From assembly GCF_000620785.1 (NCBI RefSeq), contig NZ_JIAI01000010.1, positions 248,001 to 312,000 on the forward strand: DNA of 64,000 bases. The letters are read 5' to 3'. The stretch is from Actinospineispora acaciae DSM 45401. GTDB lineage: Bacteria; Actinomycetota; Actinomycetes; Mycobacteriales; Pseudonocardiaceae. Position numbers and translations under genes: made by a program. The notes beneath the pieces are model-generated. The model had not been told where the DNA came from. It saw only the letters and a program-made list of their open reading frames with translations, and ran no database searches. This document shows positions 56,117-64,000 of the stretch, piece after piece (within the stretch, counting starts at the first letter, position 1; each line of letters begins with the position of its first letter).

Positions 56117-56581
56117 TCAGAGCAGGGCGGCCACGGCGGGCCAGGTGTCGGCGAAGCCGGGGTGCAGGGGGAGAGTGGGCAGGTCGTCCTGGCGGACCCA
56201 GCGGACCTCGGCGCTCTCCTCGGTGCGGGCGGTGACGGACACGAGCTTCTCGGCGTGCGCCAGCACGGTGGTGTACGACCAGCCGCGGTGGTCGTCCAGG
56301 TAGCTGCCGGTGACCGCGTACTCGGCGGCGGCCAGCCCGGCCTCCTCCCAGGCCTCCCTGGCCGCGGCCTGCTCGGCGGACTCGCCGGGCGTGCGCGCCC
56401 CGCCGAGCAGACCCCAGGTGTCACCGTGATGGCTCCACCACGACCGGTGCTGCATGAGCACCCAGTCCTCGCCGTCGGCCGACCGGTGCCGCAGCAGCAG
56501 CCCGGCCGCGCCGTACAGGCCCCAATGCCGGTGGCCGAGCTCGCACCAGGCCCAGCCGTCCCCGGGGCCGTCAAATTTCAT
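56117..56581 (-). CDS. NUDIX hydrolase
   Basis: 154 residues. The Nudix box is complete: 'GGARTPGESAEQAAAREAWE' followed by 'EAGL'. Preceding 'QHRSWWSHHGDTWGLLGG' and following 'WSYTTVLAHAEKLVSVTART' are like the MutT-type NUDIX proteins near ahcY in actinobacteria. Probably cleans up a nucleoside diphosphate derivative; substrate unknown. It starts 2 bp after the ahcY stop, so it is translated from the same mRNA. Confidence 0.9.
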   Translation of the reverse strand: MKFDGPGDGWAWCELGHRHWGLYGAAGLLLRHRSADGEDWVLMQHRSWWSHHGDTWGLLGGARTPGESAEQAAAREAWEEAGLAAAEYAVTGSYLDDHRGWSYTTVLAHAEKLVSVTARTEESAEVRWVRQDDLPTLPLHPGFADTWPAVAALL

Positions 56582-56583
56582 GA

Positions 56584-58074
56584 TCAGTAGCGATAGTGCT
56601 CCGGCTTGTAGGGGCCTTCGACGTCCACGTCGATGTACTCGGCCTGGTCCTTCGTGAGCTTGGTCAGCTCGCCGCCGAGCGCCTGCACGTGGATCCGGGC
56701 GACCTTCTCGTCCAGCGCCTTGGGCAGCCGGTAGACGTCCTTGTTGTACTCCTCGTGCTTGGTGAACAGCTCGATCTGCGCGATCGTCTGGTTCGCGAAG
56801 CTCGCGCTCATCACGAAGCTCGGGTGCCCGGTCGCGTTGCCCAGGTTCAGCAGCCGCCCCTCGGACAGCACGATGATCGAGTGCCCGTCCGGGAACACCC
56901 ACTCGTCCACCTGCGGCTTGATCACCGTCCGCCTGATGCCCGGGTACCGCGCCAGACCGGCCATGTCGATCTCGTTGTCGAAGTGGCCGACGTTGCCCAG
57001 GATCGTCTGGTGCTTCATCCGGGCCATGTGCTCGACCGTCACGATGTCCTTGTTGCCGGTCGTGGTGATCACGATGTCGGCCTGGCCCACCACGTCGTCC
57101 AGCCGCGCCACCTGGAAGCCCTGCAGCAGCGCCTGCATCGCGCAGATCGGGTCCACCTCGGTGACGATCACCCGCGCGCCCTGCCCGGCCAGCGCCTCCG
57201 CCGAGCCCTTGCCCACGTCGCCGTAGCCGCACACCACCGCGACCTTGCCGCCGATCAGCACGTCGGTGGCCCGGTTGATGCCGTCCACCAGCGAGTGCCG
57301 GATGCCGTACTTGTTGTCGAACTTCGACTTGGTCACCGAGTCGTTGACGTTGATCGCCGGGAACAGCAGCTGCCCGCGCTCGGCCAACTGGTAAAGCCGG
57401 TTGACCCCGGTCGTGGTCTCCTCGGTGACGCCCCGGATCGCCGCCGCCGCCCGCGTCCAGCGCTGCCCGTCGGCGGCCAGCGTCTCGCGCAGCGTGTCCA
57501 GGATGACCTTGTACTCGTCCGGGTCGTCGTCGGCGGCGCTCGGCACGACCCCGGCCGCCTCGTACTCCGCGCCCTTGTGCACCAGCAGCGTGGCGTCCCC
57601 GCCGTCATCCAGGATCATGTTCGGCTCGGCGCCTTCGGGCCAGGCCAGCATCCGCTCGGTGCACCACCAGTACTCCTCCAGCGACTCGCCCTTCCAGGCG
57701 TACACCGGCACGCCTTGCGGCGCCTCCGGAGTCCCGTGCGGGCCCACCACCACCGCGGCGGCCGCGTGGTCCTGGGTGGAGAAGATGTTGCACGACGCCC
57801 ACCGCACCTCGGCGCCCAGCGAGACCAGCGTCTCGATCAACACGGCCGTCTGCACGGTCATGTGCAGCGACCCCGACACCCGCGCCCCGTGCAACGGCCG
57901 CGCCTCCGCGTACTCCCGGCGCAGCGACATCAACCCCGGCATCTCGTGCTCGGCCAGCCGGATCTCCTTGCGTCCGAACTCGGCCAACCCCAGGTTCGCC
58001 ACCGCGAAGTCCAGGTCGCCCACCCGCTGGAACCGGCCACCCGACCGGTCCGCCTCGGTCGTCGGTGCGCTCAT
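56584..58074 (-). CDS. ahcY: S-adenosyl-L-homocysteine hydrolase
   Basis: 496 residues, the long bacterial form. It splits SAH to adenosine and homocysteine and so keeps methyltransferases active. Seen: 'MPGLMSLRREYAEARPLHGA', 'GSLHMTVQTAVLIETL', 'ASCNIFSTQDHAAAAV', NAD-binding 'VVCGYGDVGKGSAEALAGQG', 'ILGNVGHFDNEIDM' and the C-terminal 'YKPEHYRY'. GGAGGA at 9 bases precedes the ATG. The 93-bp leader shows no SAH riboswitch that I can recognise. Confidence 0.98.
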   Translation of the reverse strand: MSAPTTEADRSGGRFQRVGDLDFAVANLGLAEFGRKEIRLAEHEMPGLMSLRREYAEARPLHGARVSGSLHMTVQTAVLIETLVSLGAEVRWASCNIFSTQDHAAAAVVVGPHGTPEAPQGVPVYAWKGESLEEYWWCTERMLAWPEGAEPNMILDDGGDATLLVHKGAEYEAAGVVPSAADDDPDEYKVILDTLRETLAADGQRWTRAAAAIRGVTEETTTGVNRLYQLAERGQLLFPAINVNDSVTKSKFDNKYGIRHSLVDGINRATDVLIGGKVAVVCGYGDVGKGSAEALAGQGARVIVTEVDPICAMQALLQGFQVARLDDVVGQADIVITTTGNKDIVTVEHMARMKHQTILGNVGHFDNEIDMAGLARYPGIRRTVIKPQVDEWVFPDGHSIIVLSEGRLLNLGNATGHPSFVMSASFANQTIAQIELFTKHEEYNKDVYRLPKALDEKVARIHVQALGGELTKLTKDQAEYIDVDVEGPYKPEHYRY

Positions 58075-58167
58075 CTACTCAAGTCCTCCTCGATCGGAAT
58101 CGGCGAAGGTCACGCTACCGCCGACGGGCCGCCACCGGTGAATGACGCCGCAATACTTGTTCAGCGG

Positions 58168-59499
58168 TTACGTCTGGTCCGGCGCGATCGCGGCGTCCAG
58201 CACCGTGCGCGCCGCCTTGGCCCGCCCGCGAGCGGCGAGCAGCCCGGCCGGGGCGAGCGCGTAGCCGTCGTCCACCGCCACCGGGGCGTCCCCGATCATC
58301 CCGCGCAGGCCCTCGTCGCAGCGCAGCGTCATCCGGATCGCGGCCAGCCCCGCCTGGTCGGGCTGGCGGAACACCCCGCCGGTGAGCAGCACCAGCCCGA
58401 CGCCGGCCTCGGCCAGCTCCGCCCCGGCCACCCGCAGGTGCCGGCGCACCGCGAGCACCGAGGCCAGCGCGGCCAGCCGGCGGTCCTCAGCGCGCCCGCC
58501 CGCGTCGGTGGGCAGGAAGTCGGTCTCCTCGGCCAGCCGGCGCGCCGTCGGGCCGAGGAGGTCCGCCTCCACCGGGTCCACCACGCCCTCGGCCTGGCCC
58601 TCGGTGAGGATGCCGGTCACGGTGGGCCGCATGCCCAGGTCCGCCTCGGCGGTGCCCTTGATCGACACGTCATCGGCGGACGCGGCGGGCAGCGCGGAGT
58701 ACACGTCGGTGGTGGACGAGCCCACGTCCACCACCAGCACGGCGCCGCCGCCGGCCCCCCGGGCGCGGACCAGCTCGGCCAGCCCCCGGCACACGGCGGC
58801 CGGTGTGGTCTCCTTGGCCAGCCGGCGGAACCTGGCGGTGGTCGCGGTGCCCCGCCCGCCCACCAGGTGCCCGGCCAGCAGCTCGGACATCGCCACCCGC
58901 GCGGGCTCCGGGACGATCTCGCCCTCGGCCGGGAACACCGCGTCGGTGGCCAGCACCGTGCGGCCGGTGGCGCGCAGCACCGCCATCGCGTCCGAGCGCA
59001 CGCCGGCGCGCACCGCGAGCACTATCGGCGCCCGCACCCGCGCCCTGGCCAGCCGCGCGGCGTTGCGCAGCACGGTCTGCTCGGCCTCGGTGCCGACGCC
59101 GTCCACCAGCAGCACCACGTCCGGGCGCGCCGAGCGCAACGCCCGCACCCCCGCCGGCTCCAACAGCCCGGCCTGCACGTTCACCACCCGGGCGCCCGCC
59201 GAGCAGCCCGCGCGGCGGCCGGCCTCCTCGGACGCCAGCCGCTCCTGCCCGACCACCGCCAGCCGCAACCCACCGCCGGCCGACGAGCACGCCAGCAACT
59301 CCGCGTCAGATGCCGCCCGCCTGGGCGTCAGCGGCCCCTCCACGCCAACGGCGGCGGCCGCCGCGTGCACGCCTTCGAGCAGGTCGTGCGGGGTGGTCGG
59401 GTGCTGGGCGCAGCCGGTCGGCTCGCCGTCGGGGTCGATGCCCAGCGCCTTGGTCCACCCCGAACCCACGTCGACGCAGACGGATGGCCGGGCGGTCAT
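58168..59499 (-). CDS. glutamate-mutase-type MutL family protein (ASKHA ATPase)
   Basis: 443 residues. Opens with the ASKHA phosphate-1 motif 'VCVDVGSGWTKALGID'; a second ATPase motif is 'LVVDVGSSTTDVYSA', and the later part has 'GTAEADLGMRPTVTGILTEG' and 'LLTGGVFRQP'. MutL of clostridia is encoded between the two subunits of B12-dependent glutamate mutase and is thought to protect or reactivate it (it is unrelated to mismatch-repair MutL). Here no mutase gene is near; it is upstream of ahcY on the same strand. ATG at 59499 is preferred to a GTG at 59511. Confidence 0.85.
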   Translation of the reverse strand: MTARPSVCVDVGSGWTKALGIDPDGEPTGCAQHPTTPHDLLEGVHAAAAAVGVEGPLTPRRAASDAELLACSSAGGGLRLAVVGQERLASEEAGRRAGCSAGARVVNVQAGLLEPAGVRALRSARPDVVLLVDGVGTEAEQTVLRNAARLARARVRAPIVLAVRAGVRSDAMAVLRATGRTVLATDAVFPAEGEIVPEPARVAMSELLAGHLVGGRGTATTARFRRLAKETTPAAVCRGLAELVRARGAGGGAVLVVDVGSSTTDVYSALPAASADDVSIKGTAEADLGMRPTVTGILTEGQAEGVVDPVEADLLGPTARRLAEETDFLPTDAGGRAEDRRLAALASVLAVRRHLRVAGAELAEAGVGLVLLTGGVFRQPDQAGLAAIRMTLRCDEGLRGMIGDAPVAVDDGYALAPAGLLAARGRAKAARTVLDAAIAPDQT

Positions 59500-59660
59500 G
59501 GCCGAGCACACTATCCATGATCGGTCAAGACGGCCGCACCAAGTCGCCTGACCAGGACCGATCGTGCGCCGAGTCGATCCTGTGGCGAGCCGACCGGTGT
59601 GCGGTCGTTACCTTGCGGACCTGGGACGCGGTGACAAACTCGGGGTACGGTCTGCGCCCA

Positions 59661-59712
59661 TAGAGGTACCTCTACCACGGCAGACACGGCTAGAGACACG
59701 GCAAGACACGGC
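59661..59712 (+). promoter_or_regulatory. candidate operator region upstream of fadD
   Basis: TAGAGGTACCTCTA (59661-59674) is a perfect 14-bp palindrome. It is followed by three direct copies of ACACGGC (59684-59690, 59696-59702, 59706-59712). The ATG of the acyl-CoA synthetase is 46 bp further; the remaining 59512-59757 gap has no other gene. Confidence 0.5.
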
Positions 59713-59757
59713 AATGGTGCCGCCTCACAGCGGCCGGATCGCATACGGGAGAGCGAC

Positions 59758-61398
<1,641 letters not shown>

Positions 61399-61456
61399 CC
61401 GGCGCTCCCCGACCAGCACGAACACGCCTAACGACCACGTTTCCGCTGGTCAGATG

Positions 61457-61500
61457 CCGTGAGTGGATAGAGGTGCCATAGCACCTCTATCCACTCACGG
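61457..61500. repeat. GTGAGTGG hairpin element, copy 4
   Basis: 61457-61476 pairs perfectly (20 bp) with 61481-61500, loop CATA. It lies between the convergent fadD and ABC permease genes and may terminate both transcripts. Confidence 0.92.
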
Positions 61501-61523
61501 GTCGTGAGCTGGGGAAACGGTGG

Positions 61524-62738
61524 TCACTGGAACCTGAGCGCTTCGATGGGACGCAGGCGGGCCGCCCGCAGCGCGGGGTAGCCGCCGGCCAGCAGGCCGA
61601 TGACCAGGCTGAACACGAACGAGACGGCCAGTGCGGGCACGGACACGTCGGGGGTGCCGAAGTTCGGTGCGAGCTTCGGGATGACGTAGGCCGCGCCGAG
61701 TGTCAGCCCGACGCCGACCGCCGCGCCGGCCAGACCGCCGATGCCGGCCAGCACGGTGGACTCGATCAGGAACTGCTTCATGATCGCGCTGCGGCGGGCG
61801 CCGATGGCCTTGCGGATGCCGATCTCCCTGGTCCGCTCGGTCACCGAGACCAGCATGATGTTCGCCACCCCGATGCCGCCCACGATCAGCGAGATGCTCG
61901 CGATCGCCACGGTGAACACCGTCAGGAAGGTGAGCGTCTCGCGCATCCGGTCGAGCTGGTTCTGGAACGCCATGAGCTTGAAGTCGCGCTGGGTGGGGTC
62001 GCCGATGTGGTGCCGGTCGTCCAGGGTGCGGGTGATCTGGTCCTGCGCGGCCTGCACCGTGGCGGGGCTGGTCGCCTTGACGATGATCTGGTTGACCGTG
62101 TCCGCCCCGCCGACCAGGTAGCTGCGCGCCGCGCCGATCGGCACCAGCGCCGCGTCGTCACCCATCCCGTTGCTCTCCAGCACCCCGATCACCGTGAAGT
62201 TGGCCCGGCCCAGCCGTACCTGCTTGCCCAGCGCCGCGCCGGCGTCGCCGCCGAACAGGGTGGCCACCGCGTTCGGCCCGAGCAGCGCCACCTTGGCGCT
62301 CGCGCGCTCCTGGGCCGGGGTGAACATCTGCCCGACCACCACGCCCCGGTCGGACACCCGCAGGTAGTCGCTGGTCGAACCGGTGATCGAGGTCTGGTAC
62401 TTGCGCTGGTCGTAGGTGGCCAGCGCGGTCCCGGTCACCACCGGGGTCGCGCTGGCCACGTCCGGCGCCTGTGCCGGGTTCTCCAGCGCACGGACGTCCG
62501 CGTCGGTCAGGTTGCGCACCCCGCCGCCGATCACGCTGCCGCTGACCTTGGACACCGTGATCTGGTTGGCCATCTTCCCGAACGACTCGTTGAACCCTGA
62601 CTTGATGCCGTCCCCCAGCCCCACCAGCACGATCACGGCGGCCACCCCGATGATGATGCCCAGGGTGGTCAGCACCGAGCGGAGCTTGTTCGCTCGCAGG
62701 CTGCGCGACGCGATGACGAACGCTTCGCGGATGTTCAC
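61524..62738 (-). CDS. MacB/FtsX-type ABC permease
   Basis: 404 residues. N-terminal membrane helix ('SVLTTLGIIIGVAAVIVLVG'), a large periplasmic-type domain (about 45-280) and three C-terminal helices with the FtsX-family loop 'ERTREIGIRKAIGARRSAIM'. Such permeases act by mechanotransmission with a MacB/LolD-type ATPase and a fusion protein, moving lipids, toxins or signals at the envelope. GTG at 62738 chosen from the standard N-terminus. No ATPase or fusion protein gene is adjacent on either side. Divergent from the STAS gene. Confidence 0.9.
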   Translation of the reverse strand: MNIREAFVIASRSLRANKLRSVLTTLGIIIGVAAVIVLVGLGDGIKSGFNESFGKMANQITVSKVSGSVIGGGVRNLTDADVRALENPAQAPDVASATPVVTGTALATYDQRKYQTSITGSTSDYLRVSDRGVVVGQMFTPAQERASAKVALLGPNAVATLFGGDAGAALGKQVRLGRANFTVIGVLESNGMGDDAALVPIGAARSYLVGGADTVNQIIVKATSPATVQAAQDQITRTLDDRHHIGDPTQRDFKLMAFQNQLDRMRETLTFLTVFTVAIASISLIVGGIGVANIMLVSVTERTREIGIRKAIGARRSAIMKQFLIESTVLAGIGGLAGAAVGVGLTLGAAYVIPKLAPNFGTPDVSVPALAVSFVFSLVIGLLAGGYPALRAARLRPIEALRFQ

Positions 62739-62925
62739 CGGCCCGACGCTCCCAGCGGACCCTGAAAGCTCCCTGCACAGACCCTGGGAACCACCTGGAT
62801 CGATAACCCGGTCGACCGGTTCGGCTCGTCGCGGCGGCGGTGCGGTGTATGGTGTCCGATGGTTCTGCCCCCGGCGTGGGGGCGTGCGTGAACGAGCGTC
62901 TGGGAGTGTTTGTGGGAAGGTCGCT

Positions 62926-63309
62926 GTGACGTCTTCTCGGCCCACCGACCCTCAGGGCACCGTCGGACTCCAGGTCATCGACGCCGCCAACGGCGTCCGC
63001 ATCCTGCACGTCGACGGCGAGCTCGACATGGTCACCGCACCGGCGTTGGCCCGAGCCCTGCGCGAGCAGCTCAGCTCCGGCTGTCGCTCCCTGGTGGTCG
63101 ACCTGGCCGCCGTCGAGTTCCTGGGCTCCTCCGGCCTGGCCACCCTCGCCGAAGCCCTGGACCTGGCCGGCGACACCAGGATGGTCCTGGCCGGCAGCGC
63201 CAACCACCTGGTGGCCCGCCCGCTGGAGATCACCGGTATGACCACGATGTTCGACGTCTACCCCACCGTGGCCGAGGCCCTGACCGCCCTGGACGTGCCG
63301 GCCAACTGA
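62926..63309 (+). CDS. STAS-domain anti-sigma factor antagonist
   Basis: 127 residues of the SpoIIAA/RsbV type: 'VRILHVDGELDMVTAPALAR', then 'SLVVDLAAVEFLGSSGLATL' with the phosphorylatable Ser in S-S-G-L, and 'GMTTMFDVYPTVAEAL' at the end. When unphosphorylated it captures an RsbW-like kinase and frees a sigma factor. GTG at 62926 has GAAGG at 5 bases. It ends 8 bp from the stop of the convergent SpoIIE-type phosphatase/HATPase gene, probably its partner. Confidence 0.92.
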   Translation: MTSSRPTDPQGTVGLQVIDAANGVRILHVDGELDMVTAPALARALREQLSSGCRSLVVDLAAVEFLGSSGLATLAEALDLAGDTRMVLAGSANHLVARPLEITGMTTMFDVYPTVAEALTALDVPAN

Positions 63310-63316
63310 GCGCGCT

Positions 63317-64000
63317 CTAGGCGCTCGGGCGGAGGTTCTTCGTCATCCGGACCGAGGTGCCGCTGGGGACCCGGTCGATGTTCACCGTGTCGGTCAGGGC
63401 GCGCATCATCGTGATGCCCCGGCCCCGGTGACCGGGGTCGGCCGCCGGGGTCTTCCAGGTGCCGGTGTCGGCGACGGTGACCTCCAGGCCGGATCCGTCG
63501 TCGGCGCTCGCGGTCAGGGTGACCCGGCCGGCGGCCTCGCCCCGGTATGCGTGCTCGATGCTGTTCGTGCAGGCCTCGCTGGCGGCGGTGACCACGTCGG
63601 CGGCGGTGTCCGGGGGCACCGAGGCGGCGGCCAGCCAGGCCCGCAGCCGGCGGCGGATGGGGGCCAGCTGGACGGCGTCGGCGGCCATGTCGACGTGCAG
63701 CGGCGGCGGGGGCTGCCGGTAGACCAGCACCGCGACGTCGTCGTCGTAGCCGCCGTCCGGGCGCAGCTCGGCCAGCAGCTGGTCGCTGACGTCGTCCGGG
63801 GTGGTCTCGGCGGCGCCGGCGAGCAGCGCGGCGGCGGCATCGATGCCGACGTCGATGGACACCCGGCGGCGTTCGACAAGGCCATCGGTGTAGAGCAGCA
63901 GGGTGGAGCCGGGCGGGAGCGCTTCGGTGGCCTCGGGGCGGGGGGCGCGGGCGCCGGTGGCCAGCGGGGCGGCCCTGGCGTCCTCCAGGAGGCGGCCGGC
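63317..64000 (-). CDS. SpoIIE-family phosphatase with C-terminal RsbW-like ATPase, truncated by window edge
   Basis: The frame continues beyond base 64000, so the N-terminus is missing. The visible part starts in the PP2C-type domain ('LPPGSTLLLYTDGLVERR', 'VSDQLLAEL', 'DDDVAVLVYR') and ends with a HATPase_c_2 domain ('SEACTNSIEHAYRG' N-box, 'VTVADTGTWKTP', 'GHRGRGITMMRAL'). Fusion of the phosphatase and the kinase of a partner-switching system in one chain is common in actinobacteria. It likely acts on the adjacent STAS protein. Upstream sensor domains, if any, cannot be seen. Confidence 0.9.
   Translation of the reverse strand, partial: AGRLLEDARAAPLATGARAPRPEATEALPPGSTLLLYTDGLVERRRVSIDVGIDAAAALLAGAAETTPDDVSDQLLAELRPDGGYDDDVAVLVYRQPPPPLHVDMAADAVQLAPIRRRLRAWLAAASVPPDTAADVVTAASEACTNSIEHAYRGEAAGRVTLTASADDGSGLEVTVADTGTWKTPAADPGHRGRGITMMRALTDTVNIDRVPSGTSVRMTKNLRPSA

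Noticed and set aside
58075..58167. SAH riboswitch upstream of ahcY
   Set aside because: The gap is only 93 bp, and I find none of the expected conserved SAH-riboswitch blocks.
56596..59520. 974-codon open frame antisense to ahcY and the MutL gene
   Set aside because: A shadow of two well-conserved genes in a very GC-rich genome; His/Arg/Gly-rich composition.

Overview
The window is very GC-rich DNA with GTG and TTG starts, tight 1-4 bp overlaps and a typical actinobacterial gene set (WhiB1, SigR/RsrA, MtrAB-LpqB, long HPF, SecA with SEC-C tail, Rv3235-family protein, bL37, Ni-SOD). The order whiB1 - pdtaS - biotinylated protein - bL37 - rsrA - sigR - ybaK - SRAP - aroA - rsgA - Rv3231c-like - wax synthase - Rv3235-like - secA - hpf - comF - lpqB - mtrB - mtrA - tmk - ahcY follows, from memory, the Mycobacterium tuberculosis Rv3219-Rv3248c block. 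With Ni-SOD, CGNR regulators and accessory oxidoreductases, a member of the Pseudonocardiales is the best guess; no rRNA or tRNA is present to confirm it.

Left arm (1-16 kb) is mostly accessory or metabolic: a truncated hydrolase, DoxX protein, malic enzyme, dTDP-sugar epimerase, two MFS exporters (one divergent from a TetR regulator over a perfect 20-bp palindrome), an SDR, a C45 acyltransferase divergent from an RpiR regulator, the sodX/sodN pair, a CynX-like MFS permease divergent from a CGNR regulator, NUDIX hydrolase, phosphatase and diacylglycerol kinase.

The conserved core (16-34 kb) carries the redox and dormancy functions: WhiB1 with a Crp-like dyad, PdtaS kinase, the RsrA-SigR thiol switch with a recognisable SigR promoter, a resuscitation-promoting factor, AroA, RsgA, and a serine/threonine kinase whose extracellular sensor domain is a paralogue of the lipoprotein encoded next to it. 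A wax ester synthase with an altered catalytic motif follows.

The second half (34-64 kb) holds lactate dehydrogenase, a DrrAB-type exporter, SecA, HPF, ComF, the MtrAB-LpqB operon, thymidylate kinase and AhcY. Two accessory blocks interrupt this order: comF-lpqB (AhpD-like protein, FAD monooxygenase, DUF397 remnant) and mtrA-tmk (VOC protein, GadB, sterol desaturase, LLM oxidoreductase, DoxX, TetR). The right end has an orphan MutL-family protein, an acyl-CoA synthetase, an orphan MacB-type permease and a STAS / SpoIIE-HATPase partner-switching pair running off the window.

The most unusual feature is non-coding: a 38-bp tandem array of TGGCCA-ended hairpins at 35.9-36.2 kb. In addition, three dispersed intergenic repeat families are present: hairpins with constant GTGAGTGG ends and covarying interiors (4 copies), CGCACAC-type hairpins (6 loci), and a 40-bp element (2 copies, 39/40 identical).
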